A model generated the notes under the pieces. It did no database searches. It worked only from the letters and a program-made list of their open reading frames with translations, and was not told the origin of the DNA. DNA of 36,301 nt from JBBFMJ01 sp037441225 (GTDB taxonomy: Bacteria; Acidobacteriota; Thermoanaerobaculia; UBA2201): positions 1-36,301 of the forward strand of contig JBBISU010000026.1 of assembly GCA_037441225.1 (NCBI GenBank), read 5' to 3'. The first letter of the stretch is position 1. The number at the start of each line of letters is the position of its first letter. Both the position numbers and the translations under genes were made by a program. Below are positions 24,378 through 32,027 of this stretch, piece by piece.

Positions 24378-24386
24378 ATTTACCTC

Positions 24387-25036
24387 CTATTTTTCTGTGC
24401 TTAAAATTATAGGAATTCCTGTTTTAGGATTTCCAATTATTACAATTTTTGCATTTTGACTATTTGCCAATTTTTCATTTGCTTCTATCCCTTTCCATTC
24501 TAAAAGTTGTGGGGATATTCCATGAGATACAATCTTTTGAAAATCAGCAATACCTTGTGCTTCTATCCTTTTCCTTTCTGCCTCTTGTTGTTCCTTTTGA
24601 AGTATAAATTTCATTTGTTCTGCTTCCTGTTCCCGTCTCAATTTTTCTTGATTGCATTTGCCACAAGGGAAGGAAGACCTATTTTTCTTAAAAGAACCTG
24701 TTCTACAACAACTCCTCTATCCTGTGTCAATTTCTTTACAAGTTCAAAAATCTCCCTTGCTACTTTATCTCTTTCAATTGAATAAAGTGCCTTTGCCTCA
24801 TAAGAAGCAGTTATTTCCCTGATTGCTGATCTGAATTGTGGCTCTACTACTACCTTTTGATAATTTTTACCAACCTTTTTATATATTTCTGGTGCAGATT
24901 TTTCTTCTAAGTGAAACAAAATTGATACATCTAAATTCATTATTAAACCTTCCCTTGAAGGAACTTCTGCCATCTCAAGCATTTCTTGGGTTCTTACAGA
25001 AATTTTTATAATCCCTTTTGAAAACCTCAATTTCAT
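24387..25036 (-). pseudogene. SPFH/prohibitin-family gene, frameshifted and N-terminally truncated
   Basis: Two adjoining reading frames together spell the C-terminal two thirds of a prohibitin-like SPFH protein. The first (25036-24638) starts MKLRFSKGIIKISVRTQ and ends ...LVANAIKKN-stop. The second (24641-24387) continues with LRREQEAEQMKF and ERKRIEAQGIADFQKIV, usual in this family right after that point. The join lies in a run of five Ts on the plus strand (24642-24646); one more base would restore one frame. Upstream, an in-frame TGA removes the usual N-terminal membrane helix and first SPFH strands. A GAGG-preceded ATG just upstream is in another frame and soon stops. So the gene is damaged twice, unless the single-base gap is a sequencing error. 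It lies in the long minus-strand run between the zinc-ribbon gene and the small zinc-finger gene. Confidence 0.75.
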
Positions 25037-25058
25037 TTCGCATAATTTACCTCATAAA

Positions 25059-25643
25059 TTATTTTTTAAAATGCACTTTTAAATTGTGCTCAAAAATTAT
25101 TGAAGAAACTATGTGATGATGAAAGTTATTTAAATCATTACTTGAAATTAATAAATTTACTTGATAAAGAAAAGCACTATTTCCATCAAGGGTTTTTACA
25201 TTTTGTGCCATTAAGGATACAAAGGTATTCCTTCTAATGTTTGGATGAAGCAAAAATATTGGTTCTAAATTTTTAAAAGGGGGAGGTGGTAAAGTTTCAA
25301 TTTGAATAAAAATTAAAAAAGGCAACTCTTGGTTTATAAAAAGTGCTGCTTCTTCAATATTATCAAATATCTTTTTTACTGAAAACCCAATTTCTTCAAT
25401 TCCTTCTTTTAATAAATTTACATAATTTTCATTTTCTGCAATTATTATAGCACTTTTGTCTTTTAAAAGAGGCATATTTTTTAACAAATCAGCTGGAACT
25501 GGTATGAGGCTTTCCTTTTTTCTGTTATCATAACTAATTTTATTTTTACAAGAAGGACAACTTATTGAAAGAATCTGTGCTGGATACTTCATTGGTTCAA
25601 AATTTATTGTTTTGTTGCAACTTGGACAATTTAGTATAATCAT
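25059..25643 (-). CDS. Zinc-ribbon protein with a receiver-like C-terminal domain
   Basis: The protein has 194 residues. An N-terminal zinc ribbon of the MJ0042 style has C6, C9, C29 and C32 (two CPSC pairs). After a linker, residues 63-190 have the alternating strand/helix pattern of a response-regulator receiver (SAIIIAENENYVNLLKEGIEE opening, named by ends S63 and E83). The expected phospho-acceptor Asp is missing: the strand reads FLIFIQIETLPPP. It could be a phosphorylation-independent partner. It starts 2 bases after pilT ends, with GGAG before its ATG, so it is coupled to the pilus motor gene. Function unknown. Confidence 0.65.
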   Translation of the reverse strand: MIILNCPSCNKTINFEPMKYPAQILSISCPSCKNKISYDNRKKESLIPVPADLLKNMPLLKDKSAIIIAENENYVNLLKEGIEEIGFSVKKIFDNIEEAALFINQELPFLIFIQIETLPPPPFKNLEPIFLLHPNIRRNTFVSLMAQNVKTLDGNSAFLYQVNLLISSNDLNNFHHHIVSSIIFEHNLKVHFKK

Positions 25644-25645
25644 AT

Positions 25646-26737
25646 TTACTCCAAAGTTAATTTTATTTCTAAGTTTGAAGGATTTGATGCATAAGAAAGT
25701 GCAACTTCTTTTGTAATTATTCCTTCTCTGTATATTCTTTCAATTTCCATATCAAAGGTCTGCATTCCATCAACCGAACCATCAATCATTGCATCTTGCA
25801 AACTTCTGCCTTCTGTTTCCCCTTTAATTATATAATCTCTTGTTCTCTCATTTGATTTCAATATTTCAAGGACAGCAATTCTCCCTCCATTTTTTTTGGG
25901 TAAGAGTCTCTGGGATATTACATATTTAAAGGCCTGAGAAAACCTTGTCCTTACTTGCATTTCTTGATCTTTTGGGAAGATACCAATTATTCTATCAATT
26001 GTTTTTGGTGCATCAATTGTATGAAGAGTTGATAAGACAAGGTGCCCTGTCTCTGCTGCTTCCAAGGCAGTTTCAACTGTTTCTAAATCTCTCATCTCTC
26101 CAATGAGTATGACCTTTGGTGCCTGCCTTAAAGCAGCTCTTAAAGCAAGTGCAAAGGTTGGAGTATCAGAACCCAATTCTCTTTGATTTACAGTTGATTT
26201 TATATGGCTATGCATATACTCAATTGGATCTTCAATTGTTATTATATGATAAGGATATTTTTTATTTATTTCATGTATAATTGCAGCAAGAGTTGTAGAT
26301 TTTCCAGAGCCAGTGGGGCCAGTAACCAATACAATCCCATTTCTTAAATCTGCAACCTTATATAGCTCTTTTGGTAAATTTAGTTCTTCAATTGATGGAA
26401 TTCCCGGTGGAATAACCCTTAAAACAATTGAAATTGTGCCTCTTTGAAAAAATATATTTACTCTAAACCTTGTTTTTTTTGGAATGGAATAAGATAAATC
26501 AACAGAACCATACTCAAAAAGTTTCTTGCACAATTCAGGATCCCCTCCTAATAAATGCAGTGCGATTGTTTCTGTATGATAAGGCAGAAGTTTTTCAAGT
26601 CCTTTTATTGCCACTGGTTTTAATACACCATCTACTTCAACCTGTGGTGGCTTACCAACAGAAAAATTTAAGTCAGAAACATTTTTGTATGCCTCAAGCA
26701 TTATTTCCAAGAAACTATTTAATTGAAAATTTTTCAT
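25646..26737 (-). CDS. pilT: Type IV pilus retraction ATPase, PilT/PilU family
   Basis: The protein has 363 residues. A PilT N-terminal domain (1-110) is followed by a RecA-like ATPase with Walker A GPTGSGKST (140-148), the Asp box ITIEDPIEY (167-175), Walker B ILIGEMRDLET (210-220) and the His box STLHT (236-240). These hexamers pull in type IV pili for twitching, adhesion or DNA uptake. The late helix that reads AIRNLIRE in classic PilT is RTRDYIIKGE here, and the end GMQTFD...NPSNLEIKLTLE looks somewhat like PilU. No other pilus gene is in the window. It overlaps the upstream receiver gene by 4 bases. Confidence 0.92.
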   Translation of the reverse strand: MKNFQLNSFLEIMLEAYKNVSDLNFSVGKPPQVEVDGVLKPVAIKGLEKLLPYHTETIALHLLGGDPELCKKLFEYGSVDLSYSIPKKTRFRVNIFFQRGTISIVLRVIPPGIPSIEELNLPKELYKVADLRNGIVLVTGPTGSGKSTTLAAIIHEINKKYPYHIITIEDPIEYMHSHIKSTVNQRELGSDTPTFALALRAALRQAPKVILIGEMRDLETVETALEAAETGHLVLSTLHTIDAPKTIDRIIGIFPKDQEMQVRTRFSQAFKYVISQRLLPKKNGGRIAVLEILKSNERTRDYIIKGETEGRSLQDAMIDGSVDGMQTFDMEIERIYREGIITKEVALSYASNPSNLEIKLTLE

Positions 26738-27120
26738 TTTTCCTTCCTCATAATTGAATCAAGAATTAATGTTAAAGCTTTTAATTGTTCACCATCTTTT
26801 TTACTGATTACACAAAGGCATTCCCCTTGTGGGAATATCTGATGCAAATCCTTTGCATCTCTTGAAGAAAATATTATAATCCTTTCTTTTCTGACTCCTT
26901 TTTCAAGAGCAAATTGCAAAAGTTTTTTACCATCTATCTGTGGCATCTCAAAATCTAATATCAAAAGGTGCAAATCACGGTTGAAACTCTTAATTGCTTT
27001 TAAGGGATCTTCAAAGGTCTCCACTTCTAAATTTTTATATTTTTTTTCTAATGCTCTTTTTAATAATGACAAGATATAATTCTCATCATCAACTATGCAA
27101 ACTTTTCGGGGGTTTTCCAT
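26734..27120 (-). CDS. Single-domain response regulator
   Basis: The protein has 128 residues from ATG 27120 (MENPRKVC). A longer in-frame start at 27204 would lie deep inside pyrC and is rejected. A complete receiver domain is seen: acidic pair in CIVDDENY, phospho-acceptor Asp in LLILDFEMPQIDG, Ser in IIIFSSRD and Lys in VISKKDG. There is no output domain, so it acts through protein contacts as CheY or PilG do. It overlaps pyrC by 32 bases and pilT by 4. Its tight link to pilT suggests control of pilus retraction, which is an inference. Confidence 0.88.
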   Translation of the reverse strand: MENPRKVCIVDDENYILSLLKRALEKKYKNLEVETFEDPLKAIKSFNRDLHLLILDFEMPQIDGKKLLQFALEKGVRKERIIIFSSRDAKDLHQIFPQGECLCVISKKDGEQLKALTLILDSIMRKEK

Positions 27121-28390
27121 AATTATAAAGGACTTTTCCTTCCACAATTGTATATTGGATCCTCCCGCTAAATTTTTTTCCTTCAAAAGGTGTATTCTTC
27201 CCAAGGGAATAAAACTTATCAGGATTCACTGTTGTCTGATGCCTTAATGAGAATACTGTTATATCCGCAACTGAACCAACTTTTAAAGTACCAAAAGGTA
27301 ATTTTAAAATTTCAGCAGGATTTGTTGATAAAAGTTCTACAAACCTTATCAAAGGTAAACCATTCTTTTGTACTAAAAAATCTATGAGGGCTGGAACTGC
27401 AATGTCAAGGGATGAGATACCAAAAGCAGCAAAGCCAAATTCACAATCCTTTTCATCTTTATGGTGTGGAGCATGGTCTGTTGCAATTACATCAACTGTC
27501 CCATTAAAGATTCCTTCTAAAAGAGCTTCCCTGTCTTTATTTTCTCTTAAAGGAGGATTTACCTTTGCCAAAGTGTTAAAACCCCTTACTGCTTCTTCTG
27601 TTAAAATCAAATGATGGGGAGTGACTTCACAACTTATCTTCAATCCCCTTTCTTTTGCTTTTTTAATATAATCCAAACTTTCCTTTGTTGATATATGGGC
27701 AAAGTGGATTGAAGAACTTGTAAGCTCACATAAATCAATATCTCTTTTTACTATAATGGTTTCACATTGGGAAGGAATTCCTTTAAGCCCCAATTCTGTT
27801 GAAACAATTCCTTCATGGATTTGTCCACCTTCAAAAAGGGTTGGCTCTTCTGCATGTTGAATTATAATTTTTCCTATTGTCTTTGAATATTCCAATGCTT
27901 TTCTCATAACAAAGGCAGAGGCAACAGGAGAACCATCATCAGAAAAAGCAACAGCGCCAAACTTTGCCATAAGTCCCATCTCTGCTAATTCTTTTCCTTC
28001 CCTTTTTTTTGTTACAGAACCAATTGGTAAGACCCTTGCAAAACCAGCTTCTTCTGATTTCTTTTTTATAAATCTTACAATTGAATCATTATCACAAGGA
28101 GGGTTTGTATTTGGCATAGAAGCAACTGCAGTAAATCCTCCGGCCAGAGCTGCTTTGGTCCCTGTTTCAATTGTTTCTTTATACTCAAAACCTGGCTCCC
28201 TTAAATGGGTATGCATATCAATAAATCCAGGTGAAACAATAAAACCAGCACAATCAATTATTTCAGCTTCCTTTTCAATTATTTTTTCAGAAATCTTTGA
28301 AATATATTTGTCTTCTATTAAAATATCTAATGTTTCATCAATATTTTGAGATGGATCAATTACTCTTCCATTTTTAAGAAGTTTCTTCAC
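27089..28390 (-). CDS. pyrC: Dihydroorotase
   Basis: The protein has 433 residues, a class I (long) dihydroorotase of the amidohydrolase superfamily, which closes carbamoyl-aspartate into dihydroorotate in pyrimidine synthesis. Metal ligands are visible: DMHTHLREP (H60, H62), IIQHAEEP, FAHIST and the catalytic Asp in IATDHAPHH. The block PGFEYKETIETGTKAALAGG (residues 66-85) is typical of the enzyme. It overlaps pyrB by 17 bases upstream and a response-regulator gene by 32 bases downstream. Confidence 0.97.
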   Translation of the reverse strand: MKKLLKNGRVIDPSQNIDETLDILIEDKYISKISEKIIEKEAEIIDCAGFIVSPGFIDMHTHLREPGFEYKETIETGTKAALAGGFTAVASMPNTNPPCDNDSIVRFIKKKSEEAGFARVLPIGSVTKKREGKELAEMGLMAKFGAVAFSDDGSPVASAFVMRKALEYSKTIGKIIIQHAEEPTLFEGGQIHEGIVSTELGLKGIPSQCETIIVKRDIDLCELTSSSIHFAHISTKESLDYIKKAKERGLKISCEVTPHHLILTEEAVRGFNTLAKVNPPLRENKDREALLEGIFNGTVDVIATDHAPHHKDEKDCEFGFAAFGISSLDIAVPALIDFLVQKNGLPLIRFVELLSTNPAEILKLPFGTLKVGSVADITVFSLRHQTTVNPDKFYSLGKNTPFEGKKFSGRIQYTIVEGKVLYNYGKPPKSLHS

Positions 28391-29315
28391 TTTTCATCCT
28401 CCCTATCAAAAGTAAATATAAAACAGCCATTCTTATAGCCATACCATTTGCAACTTGATCTAATATAACTGAAAAGGGACCATCTGCTACATCTGTTGAA
28501 ATTTCAACTCCTCTGTTCATAGGTCCCGGATGCATTATTATTACATCCTTTTTTGCTTTTTTTAGCTTTTCTTCTGTCAAACCAAAGAGTTCAAAATATT
28601 CCCTGATGGATGGGAAGGCAGTTCCCTTAATCCTTTCTTTTTGAATCCTTAAAGCCATAACTACATCTGCCCCTTCTACTGCCTTTTCCAAATTATTATG
28701 TACTTCCACATTTAAATCTTCTATGTATTTTGGAATTAAAGTTTGGGGACCACAAACCCTGACCTTTGCTCCCAATTTATTTAAACAATAAATATTTGAC
28801 CTTGCAACCCTTGAGTGCAAAATATCACCTAAAATTGTCACGATTAAATTTTCAATCTTTCCTTTTTTTTCCATTATAGTAAAAGCATCAAGGAGTGCTT
28901 GTGTTGGATGCTCATGGGTTCCATCTCCAGCATTGACAATTGAACAATTTACCTTTTTTGCAAGAAAATGGGGAGCACCAGACAAAGGATGCCTTAAAAT
29001 TATACAATCAGGAACCATTGCTTGTAAATTTAAAGCAGTATCCAAGAGGGTCTCTCCTTTTTCAACAGAAGAACCACCAGAAGAAAAGTTAATTGTATCT
29101 GCAGAAAGTCGCTTTGCTGCAAGTTCAAAGGAAGTCCTTGTCCTTGTAGAAGCTTCATAAAAACAATTTATAACGGTCATTCCTTTTAAAGCAGGAACTT
29201 TTTTAACTGTTCTTGTGGGAATATCCAAGAAACCCTTTGCTGTTTCAAGGATATGAAGGATTTCTTCTTTTTCTAAACTTTTTATGTCAAGCAAATCTTT
29301 CCTTTTAAGTTTCAT
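28374..29315 (-). CDS. pyrB: Aspartate carbamoyltransferase catalytic chain
   Basis: The protein has 313 residues from ATG 29315 (MKLKRKDL), with GAGAGG before it; an earlier in-frame ATG at 29351 lies further inside pyrR. It catalyses the first committed step of pyrimidine synthesis. Active-site blocks are present: EASTRTRTSFE (carbamoyl phosphate), SSVEKGETLLDT, LRHPLSGAPHF, NAGDGTHEHPTQALLD and HPGPMNRG. No regulatory chain pyrI is found. It overlaps pyrR by 11 bases and pyrC by 17, giving the order pyrR-pyrB-pyrC. Confidence 0.97.
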   Translation of the reverse strand: MKLKRKDLLDIKSLEKEEILHILETAKGFLDIPTRTVKKVPALKGMTVINCFYEASTRTRTSFELAAKRLSADTINFSSGGSSVEKGETLLDTALNLQAMVPDCIILRHPLSGAPHFLAKKVNCSIVNAGDGTHEHPTQALLDAFTIMEKKGKIENLIVTILGDILHSRVARSNIYCLNKLGAKVRVCGPQTLIPKYIEDLNVEVHNNLEKAVEGADVVMALRIQKERIKGTAFPSIREYFELFGLTEEKLKKAKKDVIIMHPGPMNRGVEISTDVADGPFSVILDQVANGMAIRMAVLYLLLIGRMKSEETS

Positions 29316-29859
29316 TTTTCCTCTCCAAAATCCAAATTCCATCCTCCCCATCCACTTCTTTTAATCTAACTTCAACTATTTCTTTTAAGGAAGTTGGAAT
29401 TGTTTTTCCAACAAAATCTGCTTGTATTGGCAATTCCCTATGCCCTCTGTCAACAAGAACTGCAAGAGAAATCTTAGAAGGTCTGCCATAATCAATCAAT
29501 GCATCAATTGCTGCTCTGATCGTCCTACCTGTAAATAAAACATCATCTACAAGAATAATTGGCTTATCATCAATTGGGAAATCTAATCTTGATTGTTTTA
29601 CAACTGGATTTGGTGCAATTTTTGTGAGGTCGTCTCTGTAAAGAGTTATATCAAGTATTCCTTCTTTTACATTTATTCCACTTAATTCTTTTATTTTCTT
29701 TTTTATCCTTTTTGAAATATAAACACCCCTTGTATAAATCCCTATCAAAATAATTTCAGAAATAGAATGATACTTCTCATTTATCTGGCTTGCAATCCTT
29801 TGAATTATCTTATCCAATTCTTTTTCATCACAAATTTTTTTCTTTTCTTGAAGCTTCAT
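29305..29859 (-). CDS. pyrR: Pyrimidine regulatory protein / uracil phosphoribosyltransferase PyrR
   Basis: The protein has 184 residues, normal for PyrR. The PRPP-binding loop reads IILVDDVLFTGRTIRAA (near 101-117), and LIGIYTRG is the family's N-terminal block. In other bacteria PyrR binds pyr leader RNA in a UMP-dependent manner and promotes termination. Here it lies deep inside a run of genes, overlaps the CheX gene by 32 bases, and there is no leader, attenuator or binding loop in front of it that I can see. So it may act elsewhere, by blocking translation, or only as the enzyme. GGAG is placed correctly before ATG 29859. Confidence 0.95.
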   Translation of the reverse strand: MKLQEKKKICDEKELDKIIQRIASQINEKYHSISEIILIGIYTRGVYISKRIKKKIKELSGINVKEGILDITLYRDDLTKIAPNPVVKQSRLDFPIDDKPIILVDDVLFTGRTIRAAIDALIDYGRPSKISLAVLVDRGHRELPIQADFVGKTIPTSLKEIVEVRLKEVDGEDGIWILERKNET

Positions 29860-30712
29860 GCTCTTCTCCTATATCAAAATAAAGAAAACATTTATTTTCT
29901 GGTGTAAAGAAAGGTACTTCTACAAAATATTCACCATAATAAGGAATAACCAATTCCCCTTTTTGGATTGTAAGGGGAGGATCTAAATCCCATGTTTTCC
30001 CCATTTGTGCTGCCTTACCTAAGAAATTTCCACATAAAATATTTAAAAATTCTTCTATTGCATCATTGACTGCCTTTTCATTTATTTGATAATTTTCCCC
30101 AAAAAATCCTTTTGTGAGTTCTTCCTTAAATTCTTTTTCTGCTCCAAACAGAACTCTGATGGGCTTTGCTCTGCTCACAAGTCTTGTAACTGCAAAAGGA
30201 TATGGTAATTCAATTGTACTAACTTTTGAGGGGATTTGAGGTTTAACTTTTTTTTGAGTAAATCTATGGATTAAACTTATGAATAATTCTACAAAATATA
30301 AGAGTAATGGTTCTTCTTTAAAATTTTCAATAGATAAATGAGAATCTTCGCTTTGTGTTAACCTGTGGTATTCATCAAGATAAATATAGAGTTTTTCTCT
30401 ATCAATTATTTTTAATTTAACAAGAATTTCACCTAACATCAAATGGTCATTTCTTTGCCTTTGAAGTATCTCTTCAACTTGTTGCTTTGAAAGGTAACCC
30501 TTTTGAATTGCCAGCTCCCCTATTTTTTCTGCCTTTTGCATCTGTAATCTATAGAGTTCATTCAATTGTTCCACAGTTAAATAGCCCATCCTTAATGCAT
30601 AAGTTCCAAACCTTTGGTGGTTTTCTTTTTGATATTCCAAAGCTTTTATTAAATCTTCTTTAGTTATAGCGCCCTTTTCTAATAAAAATTGACCTAAAAA
30701 TTTTGCAATCAT
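29828..30712 (-). CDS. MshEN-CheX fusion: predicted cyclic-di-GMP-binding CheY-P phosphatase
   Basis: The protein has 294 residues. Residues 5-120 are four repeats of about 29 residues with the pattern x-[LFI]-G-x3-[L/A]-x3-G-x-[I/L]-[T/S]-x4-[L/V]: FLGQFLLEKGAITKEDL, RFGTYALRMGYLTVEQL, KIGELAIQKGYLSKQQV and the worn MLGEILVKLKIIDREKL. Pairs of such motifs form MshEN domains (GspE N-terminal), which bind cyclic-di-GMP in MshE. After a linker, about 170-282 resembles CheX/CheC, with the signature E221-x2-N224 in AIEEFLNILCGNF. CheX dephosphorylates CheY. The gene overlaps the CheY gene by 4 bases (ATGA) and pyrR by 32. The direct reading is a second-messenger sensor fused to a phosphatase for its neighbour. 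Binding and activity are inferred. Confidence 0.75.
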   Translation of the reverse strand: MIAKFLGQFLLEKGAITKEDLIKALEYQKENHQRFGTYALRMGYLTVEQLNELYRLQMQKAEKIGELAIQKGYLSKQQVEEILQRQRNDHLMLGEILVKLKIIDREKLYIYLDEYHRLTQSEDSHLSIENFKEEPLLLYFVELFISLIHRFTQKKVKPQIPSKVSTIELPYPFAVTRLVSRAKPIRVLFGAEKEFKEELTKGFFGENYQINEKAVNDAIEEFLNILCGNFLGKAAQMGKTWDLDPPLTIQKGELVIPYYGEYFVEVPFFTPENKCFLYFDIGEEHEASRKEKNL

Positions 30713-31080
30713 AACTTTATGGCCCTTTTTAATTGTTCAATTAAAGTTATAGAATCAAAAGGCTTTGAAAGGACAGACAAAGCACCCATTTTCAAAAATT
30801 CTACAACTTTATCTGCTTGACTACCAAGAGAAGTTATGACAATTACTTTTACTTTATTATCCAAATTCTTTAAAGCTCTTAAAACCTGGACTCCATCCAT
30901 ATCTGGCATTAATATATCAAGGCAGACCAAATCTGGTTTTAATTCTTGAAAAAGTTTTATCCCTTCAGCTCCACTGGAAGCAATACCAACTAATTCAAAA
31001 TCTTGGCAAGTTTCAATATATCTTTGGAAAATATGCTGTGCAGCTCTTGAATCATCAATGAGTAAAACTGTGGTAGCCAT
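30709..31080 (-). CDS. CheY-like single-domain response regulator
   Basis: The protein has 123 residues, a bare receiver domain. Acidic pair in LLIDDSRAAQ, phospho-acceptor in LVCLDILMPDMDG, Thr/Ser in VIVITSLGS and Lys in VLSKPFDS are all in place. It has no DNA-binding output. It is translationally coupled (ATGA) to the MshEN-CheX gene, its likely phosphatase. A TG-A-TATAAT box ends 7 bases before the ATG, in the 19-base gap after the HD gene, so an internal, possibly leaderless promoter may serve this and the following genes. Confidence 0.9.
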   Translation of the reverse strand: MATTVLLIDDSRAAQHIFQRYIETCQDFELVGIASSGAEGIKLFQELKPDLVCLDILMPDMDGVQVLRALKNLDNKVKVIVITSLGSQADKVVEFLKMGALSVLSKPFDSITLIEQLKRAIKL

Positions 31081-31087
31081 ATCTCAT

Positions 31088-31096
31088 ATTATATCA
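31088..31096 (-). promoter_or_regulatory. Internal extended -10 promoter before the CheY gene
   Basis: On the minus strand TG (31096-31095), one base, then TATAAT (31093-31088) is a perfect extended -10. ATG 31080 begins after 7 more bases, with only a weak GAG between. It would allow the CheY-CheX-pyrRBC-pilT part to be transcribed apart from the kinase, queF and HD genes. Confidence 0.55.
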
Positions 31097-31099
31097 CAT

Positions 31100-31666
31100 C
31101 TATATACCTAATTCCTCTGCAAAAGGGAGGAGTGCTTTTATACAAAAATCTATATGTTCTTCTAAAGGAATATTCAATTCTTCTGCTCCTTTTTTTATTG
31201 CTTCTCTATCAACTGCTCTTGCAAATGCCTTATCTTTCATTCTCTTTTTTACAGAGGAAACATCCACATCTTTTAATTTTTTTGATGGCTTTATTAAAGC
31301 ACAAGCAATCAAAAAGCCAGAAAGTTCATCTACTGCATAAAGCGTTTTTTTCATTAAATTATCCCTTGGTATGCTTGTATAATCTGCATGGGAACCAATT
31401 GCTAAAATTAATTCCTCTGAATATCCCTTTTCCCTTAATATTTCCATCCCTTTCCAGATATGGGTTTCTTCTGTGGGATTTTTTTCATAATCAAAATCAT
31501 GCAAAAGACCTACAATTTCCCATTTTTCTTCCATTTCATTAAACTTTTTTGCATATGCCTTCATTAAAATTGAAACTGCCCTTGCATGGATTAAAAGACG
31601 AGGGTTTTTGGTCTCTTGATTTAAAAGTTCTTTTGCTTCCCCTAATGAGGGCCATTTATTCTCCAT
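31100..31666 (-). CDS. HD-domain hydrolase (HDIG-like)
   Basis: The protein has 188 residues. The metal-binding pattern of the HD superfamily is seen: H27 in LLIHARAV, the HD pair in GLLHDFDYEKNP, a His in AIGSHADYTS and an Asp in YAVDELSG. Single-domain relatives are mostly uncharacterised phosphohydrolases, often acting on nucleotides. It is not an HD-GYP cyclic-di-GMP phosphodiesterase, since the GYP part is missing. Its start overlaps the queF end by 11 bases. Confidence 0.8.
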   Translation of the reverse strand: MENKWPSLGEAKELLNQETKNPRLLIHARAVSILMKAYAKKFNEMEEKWEIVGLLHDFDYEKNPTEETHIWKGMEILREKGYSEELILAIGSHADYTSIPRDNLMKKTLYAVDELSGFLIACALIKPSKKLKDVDVSSVKKRMKDKAFARAVDREAIKKGAEELNIPLEEHIDFCIKALLPFAEELGI

Positions 31667-32027
31667 AATTTTCTTCCTTTTTATAATTTATTACAATAGT
31701 TGTTCTTATTCCACCTCTTATGTTAAACTTTGCTTCTAATTTCAAGGAATAAGGTTTTAAGACATCTATTAAATCCTTGGCAATTTTATTTGATAAATCT
31801 TCAAAAAATCCTTTTTCATTTCTATAAGACCATAAATATCCCTTTAAGGATTTTAATTCAATACATTTTAAATAAGGAACATAAGTTATTGTAATTTCTG
31901 CAAAATCTGGTTGTCCTGTTAAAGGACAAAGAGATGTAAATTCAAGACAATGATGGGTTATCTCATACTTCACATCAGGGTGAGGGTTATCAAAGACCTC
32001 TAATTTCTTTTCAGCTTTAATTACCAA
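31656..32027 (-). CDS. queF: NADPH-dependent 7-cyano-7-deazaguanine reductase QueF
   Basis: The protein has 123 residues, the short unimodular type. QueF reduces preQ0 to preQ1 in queuosine synthesis. The catalytic Cys and Asp lie in TSLCPLTGQPDFA (C34, D41), and the family motif ELKSLKGYLW follows. The position of the usual FHE histidine (H96 in Bacillus subtilis QueF) is Phe here (GFFED), so proton handling may differ. The start is TTG 32027, which has GGAG 7 bases before it and overlaps the kinase gene by 11 bases. No other queuosine gene is in the window, so a role with signalling genes is not implied. Confidence 0.93.
   Translation of the reverse strand: MVIKAEKKLEVFDNPHPDVKYEITHHCLEFTSLCPLTGQPDFAEITITYVPYLKCIELKSLKGYLWSYRNEKGFFEDLSNKIAKDLIDVLKPYSLKLEAKFNIRGGIRTTIVINYKKEENYGE

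Noticed and set aside
24219..24404. Plus-strand frame of 61 codons
   Set aside because: It is the shadow of the small DnaJ-type zinc-finger gene on the other strand, which has a ribosome site and a clear cysteine pattern.
24638..24650. Programmed -1 frameshift in the SPFH gene
   Set aside because: The site reads AAG-AAA-AAT-TGA and does not fit X-XXY-YYZ, there is no clear downstream stem-loop, and the gene also lacks its N-terminus. Decay or a sequence error is simpler.
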